64,000 bases of DNA from Sphingobacterium haloxyli (GCF_002980525.1 NZ_PVBQ01000017.1:1-64000), one strand, 5' to 3'; shown: positions 53,849-63,616, counted from the first letter of the stretch. A program made the numbers and translations. The notes: generated by a model from the letters alone, not told the origin.

Positions 53849-54082
53849 GTAAGCTGACCCCTCAGGTGTCCATCCGTTTTCAGATTCCGGGGCAAATTGA
53901 TCCCTTATAAGATTCTGATTTTGGTTTACTTTGGGAAAAAGATATTATCCAATGGCCGGAAAACCCAGACACTTGAGTCAGATAAAACAGATGATCAGGC
54001 TGCACAAGCAGGGCTATGCGATCAAATCGATAGCACGCAGCCTAGGCATAAGCAAGAATACGGTAAAGTCATACCTGTATTA
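53846..54082 (+). mobile_element. istA: Left end and istA start of an IS21-family element (remnant)
   Basis: The sequence GGAGTAAGCTGACCCCTCAG and a following GGGGCAAATTGATCCC motif are typical IS21 tip repeats. ATG 53952 opens MAGKPRHLSQIKQMIRLHKQ and GYAIKSIARSLGISKNTVKS, the helix-turn-helix start of the transposase IstA. After SYL the sequence is foreign. IstB and the right end are absent, so it cannot move. The 54083-54156 gap has nothing else. Confidence 0.7.
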
Positions 54083-54156
54083 CAGACCACTCATACATTA
54101 TTTCCTTTTTGCCACATTTTCCTTAACAAGTTGCAGCCCCTTAGTCGGATTAAAGC

Positions 54157-54441
54157 TCAACAATTGTTTGGATAAATCTGTAAAATTTGGCAAAAATAGA
54201 CCTTCGATTCACCAACTTTTATGTAATAGGTAAAAGGAAAAAAGGATTCGTTAATCTCACTGATCTTTTCCAGATAAATTTTTCTTGTCGTAAACAGCTT
54301 CTTTATAATCACGTGATTTTCCGACAAATAAACATCAGCATAAGAAAAACCAAACTTCAAAACCAAAGAAATCGCGGCAAGAAAAATGACCAGAAAGGCT
54401 CCGCCTTCTACTGTAAGGTTCTTTGAAACAATAATATACAT
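54157..54441 (-). CDS. Small membrane protein, PH-domain-like
   Basis: Ninety-four residues with a hydrophobic segment (GAFLVIFLAAISLVLKFG) near the N-terminus, followed by strands DVYLSENHVIIKKLFTTRKI and TYYIKVGESKVYF, as in small bacterial PH-like membrane proteins. It follows the 60-residue gene at 54456 by 14 bp and probably shares its transcript. Unknown role. Confidence 0.45.
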   Translation of the reverse strand: MYIIVSKNLTVEGGAFLVIFLAAISLVLKFGFSYADVYLSENHVIIKKLFTTRKIYLEKISEINESFFPFTYYIKVGESKVYFCQILQIYPNNC

Positions 54442-54455
54442 ACATACCCTTTTAT

Positions 54456-54638
54456 CTATTTTTTCTTTTGCAACTCACTTTCTATAAGGTGCAAGGAAAT
54501 ATTTAGTGCGCTTATCCTTCGTGCCAAGAGCGTATGCTGTGAAGATTTTTCTTCCAATTTTAAAATGGCCTTATCACACTTGTTTAGCAGCGAGGTAAGA
54601 GTATTCTTGGCTTCGATGAGCTCGTGTTCGGTCGGCAT
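54456..54638 (-). CDS. Short coiled-coil protein
   Basis: Sixty residues, all helical with heptads (LIEAKNTLTSLLNKCDKAIL, ISALNISLHLIESELQKK). No signal or membrane segment is present. Position suggests a two-gene unit with the small membrane protein. Not recognised. Confidence 0.45.
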   Translation of the reverse strand: MPTEHELIEAKNTLTSLLNKCDKAILKLEEKSSQHTLLARRISALNISLHLIESELQKKK

Positions 54639-54786
54639 ACGGAATTGTTATGAATTTAAACGTAATTCTTATGTATGAAGGCAAATTTCATAAAAAAAAT
54701 AGTCATTTGGTCATCTTTTTATATTTTTATAGTTGATCAATTTCTGGTTGAATATTACCCAAAAATCGGAACATCCTCGGGTGGCG

Positions 54787-55317
54787 CTAGTGCCAACTTG
54801 ATCTTTTCAGTACAAACCAATCTGTGGGGTCACCCGCATAGTCAAAAGTTTCTTGCAAGTCAAAGCCTAATTTAGTTAACACCCTTTTTGAATTTACATT
54901 TTTCGGATCGGTTATTGCATAAATTTTATCCGCATTGAGGTTTTTAAATCCATAGTCCAATATTGCGGTTGATGCTTCGGTCGCAAAACCTTTGCCCCAA
55001 TGTTTTCTCTTAAACCGATAACCTAGCTCGTAGAAGTTAACGTGATTATTCAAAGGTTCTCTAAAATATTTTATCCCTGCCCAACCAATACATTCGGTAG
55101 TTAGCTTGTCAACAACTGCCCAACGAGCAATTCCATTTTCCGCATATTGCTTTTTTAGCATTTCAATCGCTTTCGTTACTTCGTCAATAGATTTAACAGG
55201 ATTGTTCTCAATATACAAATGAACCTCTGGGTCAGAGTCCATTTCAAATAAATCATTTTCGTCTGTATATTCTAACTCTCTTAAAATTAACCGTTCTGTT
55301 TCTATCAATATATTCAT
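54787..55317 (-). CDS. GNAT N-acetyltransferase (RimJ/RimL-like)
   Basis: A 176-residue protein. ETERLILRELEYTDENDLF at the start and GYRFKRKHWGKGFATEAST (acetyl-CoA binding, R-x-x-G-x-A) near 100-120 are standard, then LNADKIYAITDPKNVNSKRV and LTKLGF. Relatives acetylate ribosomal protein N-termini or small amines; the substrate here is unknown. It stands alone. Confidence 0.85.
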   Translation of the reverse strand: MNILIETERLILRELEYTDENDLFEMDSDPEVHLYIENNPVKSIDEVTKAIEMLKKQYAENGIARWAVVDKLTTECIGWAGIKYFREPLNNHVNFYELGYRFKRKHWGKGFATEASTAILDYGFKNLNADKIYAITDPKNVNSKRVLTKLGFDLQETFDYAGDPTDWFVLKRSSWH

Positions 55318-55376
55318 TAAGAATGGGTAAAGTTGTTTTTATCGACGTCTAAGTTACAAAAAAGCCAATGTGTTGG

Positions 55377-55640
55377 CTAATTCTCGCTTCCCTTAAGTCG
55401 ATGCTTCAGCACCATTATATCCATTATCTCTGGACGGCTCATTTCTACTTTTCCTAATACCTTTATCAATTTCACAACATGGTCAGTTACCTGTGCGATG
55501 ACTGGTTCTGTAGAAGGAAAAATCATACGTATAAAGTTGCGTAAGAACACAAAGCATTCCCGACCGTAGCTCTGCAAGATGCGCGGGATATCAGAACCCA
55601 ACTGCTCTCCCCTTCTTCGAAAATATGGTTAATATGTTCA
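55377..55640 (-). pseudogene. C-terminal fragment of a fourth Schlafen/AlbA_2-type protein
   Basis: From the stop at 55377 upstream the frame reads GSDIPRILQSYGRECFVFLR, RMIFPSTEPVIAQVTDHV and a wing-like EMSRPEIMDIMVLKHRLKG. 'GS.IPRI...YG....F' is the end of the ATPase part of this family. A related stretch (LVNILTIF) precedes it out of frame. The 55641-55878 gap has only a chance-looking frame. Confidence 0.6.
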
Positions 55641-55878
55641 CTAACTGTAGCTTAATAATATCAGTATAATCTTCAAACTATTTGGACCGTTGGTATTGTG
55701 CCCGCCCCTCCAGGATCCTGAAGCCCCCTTTTTACTTGCTTATTTCGCAATCGAAAACCAAGAAGTGGGAGCATCTGTAGAAATAAACACACCCATGCGA
55801 TCATGCCCCAGCGTCTTAGATAGTAGTTCAGTTTGAAAGGTTGCTTTCCATAGTTTTATAATTAATTTTTGAAATTCA

Positions 55879-56802
55879 TTACTCGTGGAGACTTTTACCC
55901 TTAATGTATTTTTGTAGATCATCTGGATGATTAGTCTCTATAATCGACACTCCTTTGTCCATAAGCCATCCCCATCCCAATTCTGGATTTTTACGCGACA
56001 CATAATCATCGTGACCTGCACTGTGGTGCGACCATGTAGCAGCGATAAACGCTCGAGAGTCAGACGATACCATTTTGACTAATTTCCAAACGGGGGACGT
56101 CTCGTCCGCAATCCTAAACTGAAAGGCTTTTGGTCTAAGTTTGTCCATGTATTCCTTGACATAGCTTTCTGGTTTAATCGTTTTATCCGAGATTACCGGT
56201 ACAAAGATTACTTGATCCAGATAGTCGCCAAACTGCTTTTGGGCTTCATCATATGAATAGTCCAAGACAAACATACTCTGCGATAAGGTGCCGGTCTTCT
56301 CCAATACTGGGAGTATCTTATCTATTTTTCCCTTCGATTTGTCGAGGTAGACAAAGGTCTTTCCTTTTGTTAACAACATAGTTTCTTCGAGCGTTGGGAT
56401 ACGCTCATCGGTTAAAATGCCAGTTGCATCCTTTAGCCGGAATCGCTTTAGTTGCACTAAATTGAATTCTCTGACTGCCCCATCGCCATCGGTCGTGCGG
56501 TTGAGCGTGGTGTCATGGAGGATAACGGGAACGCCATCTTTGGAAATTTGCACATCGGTTTCGATAATATCTACGCCTGCTTCTATACAATGGCGGAAAC
56601 CTTTGAGCGAGTTTTCCGGGGCGTGGATCCAATCGCCTCGGTGGGCGGCCACCATAACCTTAGGCGTATTGTCCTCCCATGCTATGGGGTTCTCGGCGTT
56701 CGTTTTTTCTTCGTGAACACCTTTTCCACCGGGGTTACAGCTAATTAATATACAGATCATTACACCGAACAAAGCGATTATATATATTGGATTTATTTTC
56801 AT
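55879..56802 (-). CDS. Glycerophosphodiester phosphodiesterase (GDPD), lipoprotein
   Basis: A 307-residue protein with a lipoprotein signal (FGVMICILISC). VMVAAHRGDWIHAPENSL (HRGD plus PEN) and EAGVDIIETDVQISKDG carry the metal-binding E and D of the GDPD fold, and PVILHDTTLNRTTDG the second histidine. It splits glycerophosphodiesters into glycerol-3-phosphate and an alcohol. It follows SusD on the same strand (76 bp), so the SusC/D pair may import phosphodiester substrates. Confidence 0.88.
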   Translation of the reverse strand: MKINPIYIIALFGVMICILISCNPGGKGVHEEKTNAENPIAWEDNTPKVMVAAHRGDWIHAPENSLKGFRHCIEAGVDIIETDVQISKDGVPVILHDTTLNRTTDGDGAVREFNLVQLKRFRLKDATGILTDERIPTLEETMLLTKGKTFVYLDKSKGKIDKILPVLEKTGTLSQSMFVLDYSYDEAQKQFGDYLDQVIFVPVISDKTIKPESYVKEYMDKLRPKAFQFRIADETSPVWKLVKMVSSDSRAFIAATWSHHSAGHDDYVSRKNPELGWGWLMDKGVSIIETNHPDDLQKYIKGKSLHE

Positions 56803-56878
56803 ATCGTCTTTTTATATGCACTGGTTTGTTGCCTTAAAATGGGAGTACCTCGCGCGACAAGTACTCCCGATTTCTTCA

Positions 56879-58285
56879 CTAATTATAGCCTGGGTTTGGG
56901 GTTAGCTTACCACTGCTTGCATCAATCTGCGCCTGCGGTATCGGAAAGAGCAGATCATGCTCTTCCATTGTAAACGGTAGAGCAGAAACACCTTCGCTGT
57001 CATTCATCACCTGCAGTGCTTTTCCTGTGCGTAGGAGATCAAACCACCGGTGGTTTTCGAAAGCAAGTTCTAAACGACGTTCCAGTGCTATCGCTTCCCT
57101 GAATGACTGCTGATCGGGTAAACTTGTCCGGTCATATAGGCTAGCATCCGCTCTATCGCGCACGGCATTTAGGTATGTGAACGCTTCATCGTTCCCATAA
57201 GCCTGCTCGTTCAAGGCTTCGGCAACCATTAGGAGTACATCAGCATATCGGAGTACCATCGTATTGAAACCGAACGAGCCGTCGGTTCCCCTTGTATCGA
57301 TCCGTTTGGCAGACCGCGCGCTATTGAATGCATAAACTATCGAAGATTCAAACCTATTGTCAAAATTTTCTTCGAATAGCCTTACGATATTGGGAGAAGG
57401 TTTGTTATTGACGTCTCCCGATTGCATCGGATCCGTAATCGTGTTACCTTCGCCGTTCGTACCGCTTTTGTATTGTACTTCGAAGATGGATTCTCTATGA
57501 TTTTTGTTGGAGACTGAGAATACGTCCGCAAAATCTGGTAGCAAGCCGTAGACGTCCGAATTGATTACAGCTTCAAGTTGTGTGAGCGCGTTGCCATAGT
57601 CTTGTGTGGTCAAGTACACTTTACCAAGGAGGGTTTTTGCAGCCCCGCGTGTCGCTCTGCCTCCTTCATTTCCGTCCCAGACTTCGGGTAGCGATTCGGC
57701 TGCGCTCTGTAAGTCGCGTATGATTTGTGCGTAGACTTCTTCGGTTGAGGTACGCTCGTGCGCAAAAGCTTCGAACGCGTCTTCAATCTCATTCGTTACC
57801 AAGGGTACGTCTCCCCAAATGCGGACTAGGTTGAAGTAGGTAAGCGCTCGTATAAACTGTACCTCGCCCTTCCGCTGTGTTTTGGCCGTTTCGTCCATTT
57901 CGATGGCATCGATCCTATTTAGGACAATATTACAACGCTGAATGCCCTTGTAGCAGGAGTTCCAAGTATTGTTCAACATAAAGTTACTTGGACTGAGTGT
58001 AAAGTTATCGAACGCCGCCCTCGCGCCTCCTTCTTGGGTAGTGTTATCATTGAATGTATTGTCCGATCGTACTTCCATAAAGTGGTCGAAACCGTTTCCA
58101 CCGTATTGGGCGCCGTCTTGCAGGGCATCGTACGCGGCCATTACTGCCTGCTCCATATCGGACGCCGACCGGTAGAATCCGTCAGCGCTCTGCTGTGAGA
58201 TGGGCATAAGATTGATGAAGTCTTCCGAGCAGGAGCTCAGTGTGAAAGCTGCGAAAATTATCGTTATTGTATGTTTGCTTTTCAT
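56879..58285 (-). CDS. SusD/RagB-type outer-membrane lipoprotein
   Basis: A 468-residue protein with a lipoprotein signal (IIFAAFTLSSC). It has TPR-like helices typical of SusD, with NSCYKGIQRCNIVLNRIDAI, a KTLLGKVYLTTQDY TPR, and the C-terminal LALERRLELAFENHRWFDLL motif. It forms the lid over SusC. A stretch before DGSFGFNTMVLRYADVLLMV appears shorter than in long SusDs, consistent with the 468-residue length. Confidence 0.92.
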   Translation of the reverse strand: MKSKHTITIIFAAFTLSSCSEDFINLMPISQQSADGFYRSASDMEQAVMAAYDALQDGAQYGGNGFDHFMEVRSDNTFNDNTTQEGGARAAFDNFTLSPSNFMLNNTWNSCYKGIQRCNIVLNRIDAIEMDETAKTQRKGEVQFIRALTYFNLVRIWGDVPLVTNEIEDAFEAFAHERTSTEEVYAQIIRDLQSAAESLPEVWDGNEGGRATRGAAKTLLGKVYLTTQDYGNALTQLEAVINSDVYGLLPDFADVFSVSNKNHRESIFEVQYKSGTNGEGNTITDPMQSGDVNNKPSPNIVRLFEENFDNRFESSIVYAFNSARSAKRIDTRGTDGSFGFNTMVLRYADVLLMVAEALNEQAYGNDEAFTYLNAVRDRADASLYDRTSLPDQQSFREAIALERRLELAFENHRWFDLLRTGKALQVMNDSEGVSALPFTMEEHDLLFPIPQAQIDASSGKLTPNPGYN

Positions 58286-58298
58286 GTTCTTTCAAATT

Positions 58299-61200
58299 TT
58301 AAAATGTTACGTTTACGCCTAAGGAAAATGTTCTAGATGCGGGATAATTACCAAAATCTTCTCCGGCAAGAACAGCATTCCCATAACGATTCGACACTTC
58401 AGGATTATAGCCGGAATAATCTGTCCAGGTAAAAGGGTTCACGGCCGACACATAGAACCGTGCGGTCTTCATGGCTAAGCGTCCGAGTAGTTTCTCGGGA
58501 AGTGTATAACCAAAAGTGAGATTGCGGAGCCTTATGAAACTACCGTCCTCCACGTGCCAGCTGGATGGACGGGTGTGGCTTGCACTGCCCACGCCCTGTA
58601 CGGGACGAGGCGCTTCGGGCGAATTATATATCGATAGGTTGTTTCCCCAGGTCTCGGCTAGATAACGATGTGTGGCGTTGAATACTTCAAATCCTGCTTT
58701 TCCCTGTATATTGAAGGCAAGATCGAATGACTTATACCGAAGGGTGTTGGCAAATCCCCAAGTAAATCTCGGATTGTTATCACCAAGGATGACACGGTCG
58801 TCCGCATTCACCCTACCATCGCCATTCGTATCGGCGTAGATAAAGTCTCCGACCGCTTGGTTCTGCCCCTCTAAATGGGGCGTGCTGTTAAATTGGTCAA
58901 GGGTTTGGAATGTACCGTCCACGCGATAACCAAAATAAGACCCAATAGGTTCTCCGACACGAACAATGAACGCAGGATCCGTCAACCCCCCGTTTTGGAG
59001 AAATTGATGTTGCCCTGGACCTAATTCCACTACTTTATTCTTGTTGGCCGAAAAATTGATGGAGCCGCTCCACCAAATATCTCGACCGATTTGCTGCTCG
59101 GTAGACAGAAGGAACTCGAAGCCTTTATTCTGGACTTTTCCAATATTCTGTAATGAGTTGGTAAATCCAGAGGTGCCTGGAACTGTTACATTCAACAGAA
59201 GGTCCTCTGTATCGGCACGATAGTAATCGGCTGTCAATGCCAATTTTCCATGAAAAAAAGCGATATCTATACCGGCGTCGAACGTCCGGGTAGTTTCCCA
59301 TGAAAGATTCGCGTTTGGTGACGTATTTGGTGCAAGCCCATTTCGTATTTCGTCCCCGATCACGTAATTTGCTTCACCAAGTAGCGCAGTACCTCCATAA
59401 TAGGGAATTTCGGTATTCCCCGTGGATCCGTAACTCGCGCGTAACTTAACATCAGATAACACACGCGAATCAGGAAAGAAGGACTCCTCCGACAGACGCC
59501 ATCCCGCTGAAACAGAAGGAAACCAACCCCATTTGTTGTTTCTGGCAAAGCGCGATGACCCATCCCGACGTATCGATGCCATGAGCAGATACCGGTTATC
59601 ATAATCATAGGTAAGCCGCCCTAAGTACGATAACAGTGTCCACTCTCGATGTTCGGAATATCCGCTGGTGGTCTGCGCGGCGTTCAGCGTCTGAATATCG
59701 TCGTTCGGAAAATTACGGCCGTCTAAGTATGTACGGCGATTGCCCTCCTGTTGGGCACTATAACCGGCCAAGAGGTTAAATTGATGGCTGCCGATCTTAC
59801 GGTCATAGGTAAGTGTCGTTTCGGATAACCAGTTGCGGCTGGAGGAGTTGTTGGACCAGGCATAGTTAAAAGTTGTCGTAGGGGCTGGCTGGCTTCGCCA
59901 ATTCAATACCTTCGGTCGGTAGTAGAATCGCTCCATGTAATTCAGGTCGACTCCAAAGGTGGTTCTGGCCTTCAGACCTTCCGCAAGTTCTAGTTCTGCA
60001 TATGTGTTTCCCAGTAGACGGGTATGGTGCAACGAATTGCTGATCAGTTCTGCAAGTGCTACAGGATTTTCTATCGTAGCGACTGATGAAGCTCCGGATG
60101 TATTTGTGCGTATCATTTCCCCTAGCGCGAAACTTCCGTCGGGATTTCTGACGGGCAGATTGGGATGGTACATCAGCGCCGATATAACCACGCCTTCGCG
60201 CCACCACTCTCCATCCGAATTGACCATATTATTATTGGTAAACGACGGATTAAAGTTGATACCTAGTCGCAACTTCGGTGTGATCTCTGTGTCCATATTT
60301 ACGCGGGCACCATAACGCTTCAGACCTGAGTTGATTATGATACCTTGCTGATCAAGGAAATTTCCCGACATATAGTAACGCGTACGGCCTGTTCCGCCAG
60401 ACACGGAAAGTTCATAGTTCTGCATAGCGGCGCTGCGATAGATCTCGTCTTGCCAGTCTGTCTCGGGAAGTCCGGGGGTTCCGTTGATGTAAGGAATAAG
60501 ATAGGGCGCATAACGGTCTCCGCTTCCACGTATATCCTGTGGGTCGTCAGCAGTATGTTCGGTAGGGTTTTTCGCGATCCAGGACAGGTCCCTAGCGAGT
60601 TTCGAGTAGTCTGCAAACTCATAGGCACCCATAACATCGACCTTCTTTGTCAACTGCTGTAACCCGCCGTAGGCGTGCAGATTGATCTGGGGAGCGCTGT
60701 CTTTGGTTCCTTTTTTCGTTGTGATTAATATGACACCATTGGAGCCTCGGGAACCGTAGATCGCAGCTGCTGCAGCGTCCTTAAGCACCTCGATTGATTC
60801 AATATCGTTTGGATTGATGGAACTTAAAGGGTTAACAAAATAAGACGACACAAAGTCATTCTGGGTCGAATTTCCTTGTGAAAATCGTTCGTACGAACTG
60901 GACGAAATGGGGACTCCGTCTATTACGATCAATGGCGAATTACCGCCGGTAATGGAGGATGTTCCGCGTACGGTAATGCTGACCGCCCCGCCAGGTGCAC
61001 CGCTCGACTGAGAAATATCAACACCTGCTATACGACCTGCCATAGCTTGATCAAAACTGGTCACCGGTTTGTCCTTGATAGCTTCAGCTTTCAGTTGACC
61101 CACCGATCCGGTAATCTTGTCTCTCTGTTGGCGACCGTATCCAATTACTACAAGCTCATCAAGTGCCTGCACGACGGGTTCAAGCGTTACGTCAATTGCG

Positions 61201-61760
61201 GCTCGATTGTCGATAGTTATTTCGCGTGTATAGTATCCCATAAAGCTGACCATTAAAATTTGCGCATTGCCCGTTACTGCGAGACGATAGTGTCCCTGAT
61301 CATCCGAGGATACCGCAAGGCCATTACGGTTTTTGATACTTACAGTGGCTCCCGAAATCGGTGCGCCCCGTTGATCGGTAATATTGCCGCTAATAGTGCG
61401 GGGCTGTTGTGCCTTGGTCAGAAATATGATACCGTCGCGCTCGAAGAAAACGATACCGTGCCGCCCAACGAGCGTACGTAGAATAAAACCAAGCTGTTGG
61501 TTCTTGAAGTCTGCTTTTTCTACTTGGATCGCGTCCAGCGAAAGCTGTCCGGTATAAGCGAACTCGGTAAGCGATTTGTCCTGTAGATCCTGTACTGCCT
61601 CGTGCAGGGTAACACCGGTATAGGAAACGCTTAGTCGCTTTTCCAGAACCTGCGCTCGACCAGGTGCTGCTTGGAGGCAGGTCACAACGGTGATCAGCAG
61701 GACGTTTATAACGGTAAAGATTCTCATAAAGGTATAGGTCAAAGAATGAAATTTATTCAT
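58299..61760 (-). CDS. SusC/RagA TonB-dependent transporter with STN domain
   Basis: An 1153-residue outer-membrane protein. A signal peptide is followed by an STN signalling domain (about 45-100, LHEAVQDLQDKS and so on), a carboxypeptidase-regulatory domain (115-195, NITDQRGAPISGATVSIKN), a plug (205-330, VIGYGRQQRDKITGSVGQLK), then a 22-strand barrel ending SRTFSLGVNVTF. The STN domain lets it signal to the FecR anti-sigma factor behind it. Substrate is not evident; the linked GDPD suggests phosphodiesters. Confidence 0.93.
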   Translation of the reverse strand: MNKFHSLTYTFMRIFTVINVLLITVVTCLQAAPGRAQVLEKRLSVSYTGVTLHEAVQDLQDKSLTEFAYTGQLSLDAIQVEKADFKNQQLGFILRTLVGRHGIVFFERDGIIFLTKAQQPRTISGNITDQRGAPISGATVSIKNRNGLAVSSDDQGHYRLAVTGNAQILMVSFMGYYTREITIDNRAAIDVTLEPVVQALDELVVIGYGRQQRDKITGSVGQLKAEAIKDKPVTSFDQAMAGRIAGVDISQSSGAPGGAVSITVRGTSSITGGNSPLIVIDGVPISSSSYERFSQGNSTQNDFVSSYFVNPLSSINPNDIESIEVLKDAAAAAIYGSRGSNGVILITTKKGTKDSAPQINLHAYGGLQQLTKKVDVMGAYEFADYSKLARDLSWIAKNPTEHTADDPQDIRGSGDRYAPYLIPYINGTPGLPETDWQDEIYRSAAMQNYELSVSGGTGRTRYYMSGNFLDQQGIIINSGLKRYGARVNMDTEITPKLRLGINFNPSFTNNNMVNSDGEWWREGVVISALMYHPNLPVRNPDGSFALGEMIRTNTSGASSVATIENPVALAELISNSLHHTRLLGNTYAELELAEGLKARTTFGVDLNYMERFYYRPKVLNWRSQPAPTTTFNYAWSNNSSSRNWLSETTLTYDRKIGSHQFNLLAGYSAQQEGNRRTYLDGRNFPNDDIQTLNAAQTTSGYSEHREWTLLSYLGRLTYDYDNRYLLMASIRRDGSSRFARNNKWGWFPSVSAGWRLSEESFFPDSRVLSDVKLRASYGSTGNTEIPYYGGTALLGEANYVIGDEIRNGLAPNTSPNANLSWETTRTFDAGIDIAFFHGKLALTADYYRADTEDLLLNVTVPGTSGFTNSLQNIGKVQNKGFEFLLSTEQQIGRDIWWSGSINFSANKNKVVELGPGQHQFLQNGGLTDPAFIVRVGEPIGSYFGYRVDGTFQTLDQFNSTPHLEGQNQAVGDFIYADTNGDGRVNADDRVILGDNNPRFTWGFANTLRYKSFDLAFNIQGKAGFEVFNATHRYLAETWGNNLSIYNSPEAPRPVQGVGSASHTRPSSWHVEDGSFIRLRNLTFGYTLPEKLLGRLAMKTARFYVSAVNPFTWTDYSGYNPEVSNRYGNAVLAGEDFGNYPASRTFSLGVNVTF

Positions 61761-61940
61761 ATTTATGTATGCGTCTCAAAAAAGATAAGTTCACGTTCGC
61801 TTAATTCTTAAATATTCAATTAAACTGTTCGCTTTTTTACTATTTTTGGAGACAGGGTTTTTAAATAATACATGTTTAGATCCTTCGTTGGTCATGGCAG
61901 CAGAATAGGATTCGAAGCTTCCTGCTGTCACACCGATTCG

Positions 61941-61972
61941 GCAGGTACTGCACTGTGCAGTCCTGCTTTTTT
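61941..61972. terminator. Hairpin in the fecR-susC gap
   Basis: GCAGG...CTGCAC pairs with GTGCAG...CCTGC (61941-61966), followed by TTTTTT on the plus strand. For the minus-strand operon it is an intergenic structure without a T-run and may separate susC expression from fecR. The gap 61761-61940 has no clear gene. Confidence 0.45.
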
Positions 61973-61978
61973 CTAAAA

Positions 61979-62938
61979 TCAATAGATAATAATCTTATTA
62001 TTGCCTCCCTCTTTATATTGTTTTCCTATTAATGTGCATATGTGTTCCAATGCCTGTTTTACGGAACGGTCTTTACGAACGGTCAGGTTATAGGTTGCCC
62101 CCCAAACTTCCGGGTCTCTGGTCGTCAACGTGATACCGTAGACGTTCATAAATACCTGTGAGAGTTCCGCGAAAGTCGCGCGGTTAAGTACATAGTAGCC
62201 TTCTGTCCACGATCTCAAGTTTCCGGCAACAATATCGCGGCCTACCTGCTTTGTTGCTTTGTTATAGGTAAGCAATTCTCCGGCTCGAAGTTCAGCAATG
62301 TTCCTGTCGGGATCGCTGACTCCGACAAGACCTTCGGCAACGCCCACCCTTATATAGTCAAGCTTTTCGTATGCCTTAACGTTAAACGAGGTTCCTAGTA
62401 CCTTGACATGCAATCCAGATGCGTCTACAATAAATGGTTTGGCGGTATGTCGCCTGACGGCAAAGAATGCTTCTCCGGAGAGTTTGACATTGCGTTCTTC
62501 ACCATTAAAGTCTTTTGGCAATGATAATACCGAATTTGCGTTTAAAAATACTTCGGTGCTGTCGGGAAGTAGCACCTTTTTCATTTGACCAGGACCGGTA
62601 ACTATGTCTGTTGTTATTCGACTTGCGACATCGGTTCCGAATAATTCTACGCCTAAGCGATGAAGCATGAATGCAATGGAGCATATCATAAGTATTGCAG
62701 CGGCAGCTCTTATCAGGAAAATACGGCTTTTTCGGCGGCTTATTTCATTCGGACGTAAAGCACGAGCAATGACGCGGTCTTCATAATCGGATCGTGCGGC
62801 AGTATCGGAAAGCCACGTGACGTCATTACGATCGTTGTCGAATGAATCATACCAGCGTTCAATTATGTAACGCTCGGCGGGAGTTGCTTCGTCTTGCCTA
62901 TACCTGGATATGAGCCGTTTTAAAAATGATATCTTCAC
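61979..62938 (-). CDS. fecR: FecR-family anti-sigma factor
   Basis: A 319-residue protein. The cytoplasmic helical start (KISFLKRLISRYRQDEATPA) leads to one TM (RIFLIRAAAAILMICSIAFM), a FecR beta domain with GPGQMKKVLLPDSTEVFLNA and LHVKVLGTSFNVKAYEKLDY, and a DUF4974 secretin-like end (VYGITLTTRDPEVWGATYNL). It relays SusC occupancy to the sigma factor. Confidence 0.93.
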   Translation of the reverse strand: MKISFLKRLISRYRQDEATPAERYIIERWYDSFDNDRNDVTWLSDTAARSDYEDRVIARALRPNEISRRKSRIFLIRAAAAILMICSIAFMLHRLGVELFGTDVASRITTDIVTGPGQMKKVLLPDSTEVFLNANSVLSLPKDFNGEERNVKLSGEAFFAVRRHTAKPFIVDASGLHVKVLGTSFNVKAYEKLDYIRVGVAEGLVGVSDPDRNIAELRAGELLTYNKATKQVGRDIVAGNLRSWTEGYYVLNRATFAELSQVFMNVYGITLTTRDPEVWGATYNLTVRKDRSVKQALEHICTLIGKQYKEGGNNKIIIY

Positions 62939-63007
62939 GAGTTGTTAATTTACCCTAAGGACGTGTGGGCGTTACCGAAAGTATATTTCGGAACAATTAA
63001 CAAACGG

Positions 63008-63616
63008 TTAGTTTTTTGTTAAGAGATAGGTGAGAACAATAAGTAGTGTTCTATTGATATCTGGATACTTGTTCGCAATGGACGATCGTAACCGTCGGGC
63101 GAGTTCGGAACTATAACTTTTTACGGTCTGCTCGGCAAGTCCCATCGCCGCCGCGATTTCCTTCAGCGAGTAGTCCTCTCCGCGAAGGATAAAGATTCGC
63201 TGCATGTTTTCCGGAAGCTCAGCAACTGCTTCGGAAAGCATACGGTTTAGATCTTTGGCAGCCATAATGTCTACTATAGAATCCTGCATCTCGTCGAATC
63301 TTTCCAACAAGCGATCAACTGCCCTTCGACGCAATGTTTCCCTTCGGATATGGTCGAAAATGCGGTTTCGGAGCGATACATTTAGATAGGAAGACAAAGA
63401 GTTTTCTACATATAGGCTTTCTCGCTTTTCCCAGATATTTATCAGTAGGTCCTGCACAATATCTTCGGCATCTTCGCGGTTACCGAGGCGGTTGAACGCC
63501 AGTCCGACAAGTCGATAGCCGTGATCTCGAACGAGTTGTTCATACGCGCTGACATCGCCTGAGCGCAATGCTTCGGCTAGGGTCCTATCGGTGGCGTATC
63601 GAATAACAACTGTCAT
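63008..63616 (-). CDS. ECF RNA polymerase sigma factor
   Basis: A 202-residue sigma-70 protein. Region 2 includes YEQLVRDHGYRLVGLAFNRL and DAEDIVQDLLINIWEKRESL; region 4 includes LPENMQRIFILRGEDYSLKE and IAAAMGLAEQTVKSYSSELA. It is the first gene of the unit, 70 bp before fecR, and should direct RNA polymerase to the susC promoter. Confidence 0.93.
   Translation of the reverse strand: MTVVIRYATDRTLAEALRSGDVSAYEQLVRDHGYRLVGLAFNRLGNREDAEDIVQDLLINIWEKRESLYVENSLSSYLNVSLRNRIFDHIRRETLRRRAVDRLLERFDEMQDSIVDIMAAKDLNRMLSEAVAELPENMQRIFILRGEDYSLKEIAAAMGLAEQTVKSYSSELARRLRSSIANKYPDINRTLLIVLTYLLTKN

Noticed and set aside
55740..55922. Minus frame with TELLSKTLGHD, reminiscent of a tyrosine recombinase box
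   Set aside because: Only a few residues match, the catalytic His-x-x-Arg and Tyr are absent, and the frame overlaps the end of the GDPD gene.
61791..61982. 63-codon minus frame between fecR and susC
   Set aside because: It overlaps the hairpin at 61941, has no recognisable domain, and the composition looks non-coding.
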